From NCBI GenBank assembly GCA_903882875.1, contig CAIRYQ010000034.1, positions 1 to 64,000 of the forward strand: a stretch of 64,000 bases of DNA, read 5' to 3'. This DNA comes from an uncultured Spartobacteria bacterium. Lineage in GTDB: Bacteria > Verrucomicrobiota > Verrucomicrobiia > Chthoniobacterales > Chthoniobacteraceae. Below, one piece after another: positions 40,185-48,880 of the stretch (positions within the stretch are counted from its first letter, which is position 1; each line of letters opens with the position of its first letter). The position numbers were made by a program, and so were the translations under genes. The notes under the pieces were generated by a model. That model searched no databases, had not been told where the DNA came from, and saw nothing but the letters and a program-made list of their open reading frames with translations.

Positions 40185-41152
40185 AGCGGCGGAAGCTGCA
40201 CGGCATCGTGCGGCAAGATGGCGAGGTTCCCGCCGGGCGCGCGGATGGTCGTGACGTTCGGGCCCGCGGGCGCCCATACGGACGGGCCGGTGGGGCCGAA
40301 GAGGAGCGTGCATTTTGCGCCCACCGCGGCGGCGATGTGCGAGATGCCAGTGTCGTTGCCGAAGTATGCGACGCAGCGGGTGAGCAGGGCGGCGACGAGG
40401 TGCAGCGGGAGATTCCGCGCGAGGATCGGGCTGTGGCCCTCCAGCTTTTTTTCGAGGTAATTGAGCGACTCGGTGTCCGCCTCGCCGCCGATGATGAGCA
40501 GCCGTGCGCCTGCGGCCGCCGCGCGGTCGCCGAGCGAACGCCAGTGGCCGACGGGCCAGTTTTTCCGGGTGCTGCCGGAGCCGGGATGGATGGCGATGAG
40601 CGGGCGTTTGTCGGACGGGTCAGTCCGCGTCGCGAGCCACGCGCGCGCGCTTTCCAGCGCGGTCTCGCCGAGGAAAAGGTGCGCGACGGGATCCTCGAGT
40701 GGGACCGAAATCTTCGCGAGTTCCGCCGCGAGCTGGAGGCTGGCGTGGCGATCGTTTTCGACGGGTGTGTAGGCGGCGGTGAAGTTTTTGACGCCTGCGC
40801 GCCCGAGGTTCGTTTCGAAGACCTTGTCCGGGTCGAAAAGCCAGCTCACGACGCGATCGAAACTGGCGAAATACCGGCACAGCTCCGCATCAAGATCAAA
40901 GGCGCGCGCGAAGAACGCGGCGAGCGCGCCGTATTCGATGCAGCGGATGCCGCGGGCGTACACGGAGCCCGCGACCGGGCCGCCGTGCAGGCCGAGTTCG
41001 GCGATGTGCTTGTAGCCGAGGATCTCCATGTGGCAGCCGGGGAAGGCACGGTGGAGCGCGGCGAACGCGGGCAGCGTGAGGACGAAGTCGCCGATCGCGC
41101 CGCCACGGATGGCGAGGATGCGCGGGGCTTGCGTGGAATTTTCCGCCGCCAT
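40181..41152 (-). CDS. glycosyltransferase family 9 (heptosyltransferase-like)
   Basis: A 323-residue GT-B protein starting at ATG 41152 (MAAENSTQAP). Signatures: N-terminal RGGAIGDFVLTLPAFAAL, the acceptor-side element of WaaC/WaaF/RfaQ proteins; HPGSGSTRKNWPVGHW, the donor-binding loop of GT9; and YFGNDTGISHIAAAVGAKCTLLFGPTGP, the DSG/DTGxxHxAA motif. Members transfer ADP-heptose or related sugars to LPS inner core. It starts 2 bp after the PhoH-domain stop, so it shares an mRNA with the split PIN-PhoH gene, an unexpected partner. A tiny ORF overlaps its stop as GTGA. A second GT9 gene lies at 51.3 kb. Confidence 0.9.
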   Translation of the reverse strand: MAAENSTQAPRILAIRGGAIGDFVLTLPAFAALHRAFPGCHMEILGYKHIAELGLHGGPVAGSVYARGIRCIEYGALAAFFARAFDLDAELCRYFASFDRVVSWLFDPDKVFETNLGRAGVKNFTAAYTPVENDRHASLQLAAELAKISVPLEDPVAHLFLGETALESARAWLATRTDPSDKRPLIAIHPGSGSTRKNWPVGHWRSLGDRAAAAGARLLIIGGEADTESLNYLEKKLEGHSPILARNLPLHLVAALLTRCVAYFGNDTGISHIAAAVGAKCTLLFGPTGPSVWAPAGPNVTTIRAPGGNLAILPHDAVQLPPL

Positions 41153-41154
41153 CG

Positions 41155-42453
41155 CTACATCAGATTCGCAGCGACCTCGGCCATCTCGCTGCGTTCGCCC
41201 TTGAAGAGATTCACGTGCGCCATCCACGGCTGGCCTTGCAGGCGGTTGCGGGCATAGACGAGGCCGTTCGTGTGGGCGTCTACGTACGGGTTGTCAATCT
41301 GCCCGAGGTCGCCGATGAGGATCATCTTGCTGCCCTTGCCCATGCGGGTGATGAGCGTCTTTGCCTCGTGCGGCGTGAGCTGCTGCGCCTCGTCCACGAT
41401 GAAGACGGCGTTCGGAATGCTGCGTCCGCGGATGTGTGTGATGGCCTCGATTTCGAGACGTCCGCTCGCGGTGAGCGGTTCCCACGGGCGCATCGGTTTC
41501 GTCGGGCCGTTTTGTTGCGAAGGGTTCTGCTGTGGCTGCTGCTGCGGACGGTTGTCGGCCTTGCGCTGGCTCTGGCGCTTGTTTTCGAATTGCTCCGGGC
41601 GGCGCGGGCGCGTGAGCAACAGCTCCAGTGCGTCGAATGCGGGCTGCACCCACGGCTGCATTTTTTCCTCCAGCTTGCCGGGGAGGAATCCGATGTCGCG
41701 GCCGGTGGGCATGATCACGCGGGTGATGAGCATCTTCTCAAAGACGCCGGTCTGCACCTGTTCCAGCGTTGCGCCGACGCTGAGGAGCGTTTTTCCCGTG
41801 CCTGCTTTTCCATATACGGTCACGAGCGTGATGGCCGGATCGTAGAGCGCATCGAGCAGGAATCGCTGGCCGAGATTCAGCGCGGCGAGCGTCCGTCCGT
41901 TGCGGATCACGATGCGGTCGCGGCGGAGCTTGTGGAGTTCGCCGCCGCCGGCGTGCCGCGCGGGGATTGCGTGTGTGGGCTCCTCTTCGTTGCGGAGGAG
42001 GACGTAGTGGTTTGGGTGAAAGTTCTTCGCCTCGGGGATGATGATGGATTCCTGGCTCGCATACGCCTGGAGCGTGTAAGGCGCGACATCGAGCGTCTCG
42101 TATTCCTCCTCGCTGCGGCGCATGGTGAGGCGGATGTCCACGTCCTCCACGCGATCGGTGCGGTAGTCCTGCGCTTCGAGGCCGAGGGCGCGGGCCTTCA
42201 GCATCATGTTGAGATCCTTCGTCACGAGGATGACGTCGCCTTTTTCCGCGTCTGCGACTCCGCAGGCGGCGGCGAGGATGCGGTTGTCCGGCAGGGTGAG
42301 GTCCGCGAACAGATCGCGCAGCGCCTGGAAGCGCGGCGAGTCGCTCACGAGATGCCAGCCGTCCTCGTTGAAACGCGCGGTGGGATTGATGCACACGCGC
42401 AGCGTGCCGCCGTTCTCCAGCTTCACGCCCGCCTGCATGTCGCTCGGGTTCAT
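41155..42453 (-). CDS. PhoH-type ATPase with the C-terminal part of a PIN domain (split gene, part 2)
   Basis: The PhoH half of a PIN-PhoH protein. The frame holds the C-terminal part of the PIN domain (LPDNRILAAACGVADAEKGDVILVTKDLNMMLKARALGLEAQDY), a linker region and the PhoH ATPase: Walker A TVYGKAGTGKTLLSVG, Walker B NAVFIVDEAQQLTPHEAKTLITRMGKGSKMILIGD, then a final helix. A Gln/Pro/Asn-rich insert (QPQQQPQQNPSQQNGP region) sits before the Walker B. With a start at ATG 42453 it has 432 residues. This ATG lies in the second copy of a 17-bp duplication that overlaps the PIN stop as ATGA. An intact relative would be one protein acting as an RNase-helicase in RNA turnover. Confidence 0.85.
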   Translation of the reverse strand: MNPSDMQAGVKLENGGTLRVCINPTARFNEDGWHLVSDSPRFQALRDLFADLTLPDNRILAAACGVADAEKGDVILVTKDLNMMLKARALGLEAQDYRTDRVEDVDIRLTMRRSEEEYETLDVAPYTLQAYASQESIIIPEAKNFHPNHYVLLRNEEEPTHAIPARHAGGGELHKLRRDRIVIRNGRTLAALNLGQRFLLDALYDPAITLVTVYGKAGTGKTLLSVGATLEQVQTGVFEKMLITRVIMPTGRDIGFLPGKLEEKMQPWVQPAFDALELLLTRPRRPEQFENKRQSQRKADNRPQQQPQQNPSQQNGPTKPMRPWEPLTASGRLEIEAITHIRGRSIPNAVFIVDEAQQLTPHEAKTLITRMGKGSKMILIGDLGQIDNPYVDAHTNGLVYARNRLQGQPWMAHVNLFKGERSEMAEVAANLM

Positions 42454-42474
42454 GAACCGCTCGGGTTCATGAAC
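42441..42474. repeat. 17-bp tandem duplication that splits the PIN-PhoH gene
   Basis: CGCTCGGGTTCATGAAC occurs twice in direct tandem (42441-42457 and 42458-42474). Seventeen is not a multiple of three, so the second copy shifts the reading frame and brings in a TGA. The junction on the minus strand reads ATGA. Confidence 0.95.
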
Positions 42475-42707
42475 CGCTCGCTCAGTCGTCGGTGTACCTC
42501 GCGCGCATTTGCGCCGCGCGTGGAGCTTTCGCTCTTGAACCGGTCCAGCTCCTCGAAAACCTCGACGGGGATCCAGACAAAGTTGTCCTTGAATTGAAAT
42601 GGCGAGCCGGGGTCGTGGATGAGGACGTTCGTGTCGAGGATGTAGTGCTTCTGGACGTGACGTGGCGCTGCGGCTGGCTTGGGTGGCATGTAGATTTGTG
42701 CCTGCAT
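42450..42707 (-). CDS. PIN domain N-terminal fragment (split gene, part 1)
   Basis: An 85-residue product starting at ATG 42707 (or M7 at 42689). It holds only the first half of a PIN nuclease: first strand HYILDTNVLIHDP with the metal-binding Asp in DTN, then NFVWIPVEVFEELDRFKSESSTRG with the second acidic position. The frame ends in MNPSGS and TGA. The missing acidic residues are in the following ORF (DNRIL, TKD). Deleting one copy of the 17-bp duplication restores a single continuous frame, so this fragment should not fold or act alone unless it complements the second half. It could be a disabling mutation, a reversible slippage site or a sequencing error. Confidence 0.8.
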   Translation of the reverse strand: MQAQIYMPPKPAAAPRHVQKHYILDTNVLIHDPGSPFQFKDNFVWIPVEVFEELDRFKSESSTRGANAREVHRRLSERFMNPSGS

Positions 42708-42892
42708 CCGCAGGCGTCGCGACGGTGAACAGGGATGGCGGGCGTGGGCAAGAAGGGAAACGAAACAAATGCGCGGAGGCCGCCGGCTTGCCGTTTGACG
42801 CCGGATTCGCGACGGCTCCGGGAGGCAATCTTCGCGCGGGAGTTCATGTGGAGTGGTGCGCTGCTGATTTTGCGCTACAACGGTGCGTGCTC

Positions 42893-43867
42893 ATGTCATC
42901 CACACCACGCCCGCGCATCGTCGTCCTCGACGGACATACATTGAATCCCGGCGACCTCGACTGGCTCGCAGTCGGAGCCCTCGGCGAACTCACCGTCCAC
43001 CCGAGAACGGCCGCTTCGGACATCACCGCCCGTGCTGCGGGCGCGGAAATCCTGCTCACGAACAAGACGCCCGTGAGCGCCGAAACAATAGCCGCATTGC
43101 CCGCGCTGCGCTTCATCGGCGTGCTGGCGACGGGCTTCAATGTCGTGGACACCGCTGCCGCAAAAGCGCGCGGCATCCCCGTGTGCAATGTGCCCGGCTA
43201 CGGCACTGCGTCCGTCGCACAGCATGTCTTCGCGCTGCTGCTCGAACTCACGCAGCGCACCGGCCACCACGCCCGGACCGTGCGCGAAGGCCGATGGAGC
43301 GCGTGCCCGGATTTTTGCTACTGGGATTTTCCGCTGGTCGAACTTTCCGGTCGCACGCTCGGCATCGTCGGCTACGGGAGCATCGGCGAGGCGGTCGCAC
43401 GGATCGGCGCGGCCTTCGGCATGAAAGTCATCGCCAGTGCGCGACGATCGCGCGACGTGGACGGCGTGGAGTTTGTTTCCACCGAGGAAATTTTCCGTCG
43501 CGCGGATGTCGTGACGCTGCACTGCCCGCTCACCGAGCAGACGTGCGGAATCGTGAACGCCGCACGCATCGCGACGATGAAACCGTCGGCATTTCTCATC
43601 AATACCGGGCGCGGCCCGCTCGTTGTCGAACAGGATCTCGCCGATGCGCTGAACGCCGGGCGCATCGCCGGGGCCGCGTTCGACGTGCTCTCGACAGAGC
43701 CGCCGCCGGCGGGCAATCCGCTTTTCGCCGCGAAGAACTGCATCATCACGCCGCACATCGCGTGGGCCACGCACGCGTCGCGGGCGCGGCTCATGGATGT
43801 CGTCGCGGAAAACATCCGCGCCTTCCTCGCCGGCACGCCGCGGAATGTCGTGAACGGCGCGGTGTGA
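42893..43867 (+). CDS. D-isomer-specific 2-hydroxyacid dehydrogenase (glycerate/hydroxypyruvate type)
   Basis: A 324-residue NAD(P)-dependent dehydrogenase starting at ATG 42893 (MSSTPRPRIVVLDG). The cofactor fold carries LGIVGYGSIGEAVARIGAAFG. Catalytic elements are the Arg in LINTGRGPLVVEQ, the Glu in DVLSTEPPPAG and the His in CIITPHIAWATHAS. The substrate-binding loop LATGFNVVDTAAAKARGIPVCNVPGY matches glycerate/hydroxypyruvate-type enzymes (HprA-like). A plausible role is reduction of hydroxypyruvate or glyoxylate, but other 2-ketoacids are possible. It is divergent from the PIN fragment. An in-frame extension begins within that gap and is not used. Confidence 0.9.
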   Translation: MSSTPRPRIVVLDGHTLNPGDLDWLAVGALGELTVHPRTAASDITARAAGAEILLTNKTPVSAETIAALPALRFIGVLATGFNVVDTAAAKARGIPVCNVPGYGTASVAQHVFALLLELTQRTGHHARTVREGRWSACPDFCYWDFPLVELSGRTLGIVGYGSIGEAVARIGAAFGMKVIASARRSRDVDGVEFVSTEEIFRRADVVTLHCPLTEQTCGIVNAARIATMKPSAFLINTGRGPLVVEQDLADALNAGRIAGAAFDVLSTEPPPAGNPLFAAKNCIITPHIAWATHASRARLMDVVAENIRAFLAGTPRNVVNGAV

Positions 43868-43926
43868 ACGGCAACTCCGGCGGGGCGCGCTAATTTTGCG
43901 CGCAGCCGCGGATTGCAACGGGACGT

Positions 43927-44877
43927 ATGATTCCAAGCCTCAGCTCATTCTCCCGCGCCGCGATCCTCGGCCTCACGATTTTCGTATCTGGCGTCCGGGC
44001 CGAGCAGACCGGGCCTGCGCGCCGTGTGCTCGCGGGCGACGACTCCACGCACCGGCTCGCGATCGTCGGCGCGGATGGAAAGCTCGAGTGGGAAATCAAA
44101 GTCGGTGCGATTCACGATGCGCACATTTTACCGAATGGAAATGTGCTGCTCCAGCAGGGCTGGACGAAGGTGCAGGAGGTGACGCCCGACCAGAAGGTCG
44201 TGTGGGAATACGACGCGGCGAAGGCGAATGCGCCGAAGCCCGTGCAGGTGCATGCCTTTCAGCGGCTCGAAAACGGGCTCACGATGGTCGCGGAATCCGG
44301 GCCCGCGCGCATCATCGAGATTGATCAGGATGGCAAGGTGCAGCACGAGGTGAAGCTGACGGTGAAGAGCCCGAACACGCACAGCGACACGCGGCTCGTG
44401 CGCAAGCTCGCGAATGGAAATTACCTCGTCGCCCATGAGCGCGACGGCGCCGTGCGCGAGTACGATGCAACCGGAAAAATCGTGTGGGAATACGAGGTGC
44501 CGCTTTTTGGAAAACCCACGAAGGGTGGGCACGGGCCGGAGGGCTTCGGGAATTCAGTGTTCAGCGCGGTGCGTCTGCCGAACGGCAACACGCTCATCGG
44601 CGCGGGCAACGGCCACAGCGTGCTCGAAGTGACGCCGGCGAAGGAGATCGTGTGGAAAATCGAGCAGAATGATCTGCCGGGCATCACGCTCGCCTGGGTC
44701 ACGCGCATCGAGCGACTTGCGAATGGAAACACGCTCATCGGCAACTGCCATGCGGGTAAGGACAACCCGCAGATCATCGAAGTGACCGCGGACAAGAAGG
44801 TCGTGTGGACATGGAAGGATTTCACAAATTTCGGAAACTCGACGCCGGTCGTCGCGGTGCTGCCGGACAAGAAATAG
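43927..44877 (+). CDS. exported beta-propeller protein
   Basis: A 316-residue protein with a signal peptide (AILGLTIFVSGVRA-EQT). At least six blade-like repeats are visible, each with a W-E/W-x-Y segment and a following L-x-N-G-N motif (WEYDAAKANAPK, LENGLTMVAESGPARIIEID, LANGNYLVAHERDG, LPNGNTLIGAGNGHSVLEVT, LANGNTLIGNCHAGKDNPQIIEVT). The pattern fits PQQ-like or DUF-type propellers (arylsulfotransferase-like) in the periplasm. Catalysis is not evident; the His in VGAIHDAHILPNG and VHAFQRLENG could bind metal. It begins a four-gene plus-strand row with PSCyt/DUF1549, DUF1501 and a hydrolase. Function is probably linked to extracellular polysaccharide use, by context only. Confidence 0.8.
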   Translation: MIPSLSSFSRAAILGLTIFVSGVRAEQTGPARRVLAGDDSTHRLAIVGADGKLEWEIKVGAIHDAHILPNGNVLLQQGWTKVQEVTPDQKVVWEYDAAKANAPKPVQVHAFQRLENGLTMVAESGPARIIEIDQDGKVQHEVKLTVKSPNTHSDTRLVRKLANGNYLVAHERDGAVREYDATGKIVWEYEVPLFGKPTKGGHGPEGFGNSVFSAVRLPNGNTLIGAGNGHSVLEVTPAKEIVWKIEQNDLPGITLAWVTRIERLANGNTLIGNCHAGKDNPQIIEVTADKKVVWTWKDFTNFGNSTPVVAVLPDKK

Positions 44878-44893
44878 GCGTTTCACCGTCTCC

Positions 44894-47356
44894 GTGAATC
44901 TCCGTCGCATCATCCCGATTGCATTTGCGCTCGCTGCGCTTTTCTGCGGGTGGCTCGGCGCTGCCGAACCATCGGCGGCAGACATCGAGTTTTTTGAAAA
45001 GCACATCCGCCCGGTGCTCTCGGAGCGCTGCCACAAATGCCACAGTGCCGGCGCGGACAAAGTGAAAGGCGGGCTGCTGCTCGACAGCCGCGCGGCCATG
45101 CTCAAGGGCGGCGACACCGGGCCTGCAATCGTATCGGGAGATGCGGACAAGAGTTTGCTGATCCAGGCGGTGCGTTGGGCCGACAAGGATCTGCAAATGC
45201 CGCCGAAGAAAAAACTCGCCGACGCGGAAATCGCGGATCTCGCGACGTGGGTGAAGATGGGCGCGCCGTGGCCCGCGGGCGACAAGCCGCCGGTCGCGTC
45301 GGCGAAGAAGGGATTCAAAATCACCGACAAGGATCGCGCGCACTGGGCCTTTCAGCCGGTGAAAAAGCCGATGCCGCCCGCGGTGAAAAATGCGGCATGG
45401 GTGGCGAATCCGATTGATGCGTTCATTCTCGCGAACCTCGACGAGAAGGGGCTCGCGCCGAATGCGCCCGCGGACCGGTGCACGCTGATCCGGCGTGTGT
45501 GCTACGACATCACCGGGCTGCCACCGACACCGACGGAGGTCGAAGCGTTCGTCGCCGACCAGTCTCCGAAGGCTTGGGAGAATCTTGTCGAACGCCTGCT
45601 CGCATCGCCGCGTTACGGCGAGCACTGGAGCCGCCATTGGCTGGATCTCGTGCGCTTTGCCGAGACGAACAGCTACGAGCGCGACGGCGCAAAACCGAAT
45701 GCGTGGCGTTTCCGCGACTACGTCATCCGCGCGTTCAACGAGGACAAGCCGTATGACCGCTTCGTTCGCGAGCAGCTCGCGGGCGACGAACTTTCCGACG
45801 CGACGAAGGACAGCCTTATCGCCACCGGATTCTACCGTCTCGGAATTTGGGATGACGAGCCTGCGGACCGCGAACTCGCGCGCTTCGACATGCTCGACGA
45901 CATCGTCGCGACGACGGGCCACGTCTTCCTCGGGCTCACGGTGGACTGCGCGCGCTGCCACGATCATAAAATCGATCCCATCGCGCAACGCGACTACTAC
46001 GCGATGCTCTCGTTTTTCCAAAATGTGAACCACTACCGGAATGGCGGCCCAACCGACGAGGTGGCGCTGGAGGAGGAAAACATTTCCGAAGGCGGTGGCA
46101 AGGATCACACGGCGCAGATCACGGAACTGGAAGCGCAGGTGGCCGAATTCGAGAGACACTACCGCGAGATCGCGAAGCCGCCGAAAGGCGCGGGCGCTGT
46201 CGCAAAGCTCATCGAGGAGGACGGGCTGGCGGTGCTCGGAAAGGAGGCGTTTGAACGGTACATGAGTTTCAAGAAGCGCCTCCTTGGGATGAAGCGGAAC
46301 AACGATCACGACGGGAAGGCGCTCGTGGTTTCGGAGGCGGGCGCGAAGCCGCCGGAGACTTTCATACTTCAGCGCGGGATTCCCGCGAACAAGGGAGACA
46401 AAGTGGAGCCGGCATTCCTCCAGGTGCTCAGTCCGCCGCCCGCACAGATCGCGGAGCCTGCGTCGGGAAAGTCCACCGGGCGGCGCACTACGCTGGCGAA
46501 CTGGATCGCGTCGCCCGAAAATCCGCTCACTGCGCGCGTGATCGTGAACCGTGTTTGGCAGCGGCATTTCGGTCGCGGCATCGTACGGTCGAGCAGCAAC
46601 TTTGGGCTTCAGGGTGACGCACCGACGCATCCCGAACTGCTCGACTGGCTCGCATCGGAATTTGTCGCGCGCGGTTGGAGCCTGAAGTCGCTGCACCGGC
46701 TCATCCTCACATCAAATGCCTACCGCATGTCGTCGCGCCCCGCGCCTGCCGCGCTGAACCTCGATCCGCAGAACGATTTGCTCTCGCACTTTGACATGCG
46801 CCGTCTCGCCGCGGAGGAAATCCGCGACTCGATCCTCGCGGCGTCGGGCACGTTGAACAAAAAAATGTTCGGCCCCGGAATCTACGTGGACATCCCGAAG
46901 GAAGTGCTTGCGGGTCAGTCGCGGCCCGGCAGCGGCTGGGGCAAATCTCCGCCCGAGGAGCAGTCGCGGCGCAGCATCTACATCCATGTGAAGCGATCAC
47001 TGATCGCGCCGATCCTCGCGAGCTTCGATGTCGCGGAAACGGATCATTCCGTGCCCGTGCGTTTCGCTTCCACTCAGCCGACGCAGGCGCTCGGAATGCT
47101 CAACAGCGCATTTGTGAACGAACAGGCGGCAAAGCTCGCCGAGCGTGTGCGCCGTGAGGCAGGCGATGACGTTGCAAAGCAGGTGCGGCTCGCGTTGAAT
47201 CTCGTCACGTCGCGTCCGCCGTCGGAGGCTGAAGTGCAGCGCGGCATGAAGCTCATCGGCGCGATGCAGAAGGAAGACGGCGTCACGCGCGAGGCGGCGC
47301 TTGGGTCATTCTGTCTGCTCGCACTGAATCTGAACGAATTTCTCTACCTCGACTGA
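44894..47356 (+). CDS. PSCyt1-DUF1549-DUF1553 planctomycete-type cytochrome protein
   Basis: An 820-residue exported protein starting at GTG 44894. A signal peptide with FALAALFCGWLG is followed by a planctomycete cytochrome domain (PSCyt1) with haem motif CHKCH (C46, C49, H50). DUF1549 (PSCyt2) follows (PIDAFILANLDEKGLAPN, TLIRRVCYDITGLPPTP, WLDLVRFAETNSYERDG), and then, after a lysine/glutamate-rich coil (~residues 395-480), DUF1553 (PSD1: LANWIASPENPLTARVIVNRVWQRHFGRGIV, MRRLAAEEIRDSILAASG). These proteins are abundant in Planctomycetes and Verrucomicrobia, usually followed by a DUF1501 gene as here. Their activity is unproven; redox-linked degradation of complex glycans is a favoured idea. 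Confidence 0.95.
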   Translation: MNLRRIIPIAFALAALFCGWLGAAEPSAADIEFFEKHIRPVLSERCHKCHSAGADKVKGGLLLDSRAAMLKGGDTGPAIVSGDADKSLLIQAVRWADKDLQMPPKKKLADAEIADLATWVKMGAPWPAGDKPPVASAKKGFKITDKDRAHWAFQPVKKPMPPAVKNAAWVANPIDAFILANLDEKGLAPNAPADRCTLIRRVCYDITGLPPTPTEVEAFVADQSPKAWENLVERLLASPRYGEHWSRHWLDLVRFAETNSYERDGAKPNAWRFRDYVIRAFNEDKPYDRFVREQLAGDELSDATKDSLIATGFYRLGIWDDEPADRELARFDMLDDIVATTGHVFLGLTVDCARCHDHKIDPIAQRDYYAMLSFFQNVNHYRNGGPTDEVALEEENISEGGGKDHTAQITELEAQVAEFERHYREIAKPPKGAGAVAKLIEEDGLAVLGKEAFERYMSFKKRLLGMKRNNDHDGKALVVSEAGAKPPETFILQRGIPANKGDKVEPAFLQVLSPPPAQIAEPASGKSTGRRTTLANWIASPENPLTARVIVNRVWQRHFGRGIVRSSSNFGLQGDAPTHPELLDWLASEFVARGWSLKSLHRLILTSNAYRMSSRPAPAALNLDPQNDLLSHFDMRRLAAEEIRDSILAASGTLNKKMFGPGIYVDIPKEVLAGQSRPGSGWGKSPPEEQSRRSIYIHVKRSLIAPILASFDVAETDHSVPVRFASTQPTQALGMLNSAFVNEQAAKLAERVRREAGDDVAKQVRLALNLVTSRPPSEAEVQRGMKLIGAMQKEDGVTREAALGSFCLLALNLNEFLYLD

Positions 47357-47369
47357 TCGCACCGAATCC

Positions 47370-48836
47370 ATGCCACACCACGATCCCAAGTCCGCCGGAA
47401 GTTTCTGCCATCGCACGCGCCGCGAATTTTTGTGGGAAGCGGGCGGGGGATTCACGGCCCTCGCTCTCACGGGCCTACTGTCGCTGGATCGGTTTTTCAC
47501 CGCGAGCGCCAACGCCGCGGATGTCGTTGCGAATCCGCTCGCTCCGAAGAAGCCGCACTTCGCACCGAAGGCGAAGAGCGTGATTTTCCTCTTCATGTAC
47601 GGCGGGCCGAGCCATGTGGACACGTTCGACTACAAACCCACGCTCTACCCGCTCGACGGGAAGACGATTGAGGTGAAGACATTTGGCCGCGGCGGAAAGA
47701 GGAATCAGGGCCGCGTGGTCGGGCCGAAGTGGCAGTTCAAGCAATACGGAAAATGCGGCAAGCATGTGAGCGATCTTTTTCCAAACCTCGCGACGTGCGT
47801 GGACGACATCGCGTTCATCCATTCGATGACTGCCGACTCGCCCATCCACGGCTCGGCGATGCTGCAAATGAACACGGGAAAGATCCTTTCCGGCAGCCCG
47901 TGCCTCGGCTCGTGGGTGAACTATGGCCTCGGAAGCGTGAGCGAAAATCTGCCCGGCTTTGCAGTGATGCTCGATCCGATCGGCGGCCCGATCAGCGGCG
48001 CGAAGAATTGGTCCAGCGGCTACATGCCCGCGAGCTTTCAGGGCACCGTGCTGCGCTCCGCGGGCGATCCGATTTTGGATCTCAAGCGTCCCGAAGGAAT
48101 GACCGCGCCGATGCAGCGCCGCATGCTCGACACGCTGCGCGAATTCAACACCGAGCACGAGGCGTCGCGCGCGGACAACTCGAACCTCGCTGCGCGGATC
48201 GCGAGCTACGAACTTGCCGCCAAGATGCAGCTTCACGCGCCGGAGGCCGTGGACATCGCGTCCGAATCCGAGGCGACGAAGGAACTCTACGGGATGAACG
48301 ACAAGAAGACCGAGGAGTTCGGCCGCCGCTGCCTGCTCGCGCGGCGCATGGTCGAGCGCGGCGTGCGTTTCATCCAGCTCTACTCCGGCGGCGCGCATAA
48401 CGATGACAACTGGGACGCACACTCCGACATCGAGAAGAACCACAACTTTCACTGCGGACGCACCGACAGGCCGATCGCCGGCCTGCTCAAGGATCTCAAG
48501 CAGCGCGGGCTGCTCGACAGCACGCTCGTGATCTGGGGCGGTGAGTTCGGACGGCAGCCGACTGCGGAATACGCGAAGGGCACGGGTCGCGATCACAATG
48601 CGTACGGCTTCACAATGTGGATGGCTGGCGGCGGTGTGAAAGGTGGCGTGAGCGTGGGTCAGACGGACGAACTCGGTGCCGCGGCGGTGCAGGACAAGTT
48701 TCACGTGAAGCACTTGCACGCAACCGCGCTCCACCTGCTTGGCCTCGACCCGGAGAAGCTCACGTATTTCTACGGAGGCCTCGATCAGAAACTCGTCGGC
48801 GTGGAAGGCGCAGAACCGATCCGTGCGGTGATGTGA
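47370..48836 (+). CDS. Tat-exported DUF1501 (sulfatase-like) protein
   Basis: A 488-residue protein with a Tat signal (HRTRREFLWEAGGG, residues 14-27) and a hydrophobic stretch. The DUF1501 core begins at KSVIFLFMYGGPSHVDTFDYKP, an alkaline-phosphatase/sulfatase-like strand with HVDTFD. Further blocks are ADSPIHGSAMLQMNTG, PLGSWVNYGLG-like CLGSWVNYGLG, and the C-terminal LVIWGGEFGRQPTAE with GRDHNAYGFTMWMAGGGVKGG. The family belongs to the alkaline-phosphatase superfamily, but a classic formylglycine motif is absent. It starts 13 bp after the PSCyt gene, the usual pair order, so both are probably one operon. The substrate is unknown. Confidence 0.93.
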   Translation: MPHHDPKSAGSFCHRTRREFLWEAGGGFTALALTGLLSLDRFFTASANAADVVANPLAPKKPHFAPKAKSVIFLFMYGGPSHVDTFDYKPTLYPLDGKTIEVKTFGRGGKRNQGRVVGPKWQFKQYGKCGKHVSDLFPNLATCVDDIAFIHSMTADSPIHGSAMLQMNTGKILSGSPCLGSWVNYGLGSVSENLPGFAVMLDPIGGPISGAKNWSSGYMPASFQGTVLRSAGDPILDLKRPEGMTAPMQRRMLDTLREFNTEHEASRADNSNLAARIASYELAAKMQLHAPEAVDIASESEATKELYGMNDKKTEEFGRRCLLARRMVERGVRFIQLYSGGAHNDDNWDAHSDIEKNHNFHCGRTDRPIAGLLKDLKQRGLLDSTLVIWGGEFGRQPTAEYAKGTGRDHNAYGFTMWMAGGGVKGGVSVGQTDELGAAAVQDKFHVKHLHATALHLLGLDPEKLTYFYGGLDQKLVGVEGAEPIRAVM

Positions 48837-48880
48837 CGCGGTTCAGGGAGTGCACCGATCGGAGTGACAACCGCCGGTGA

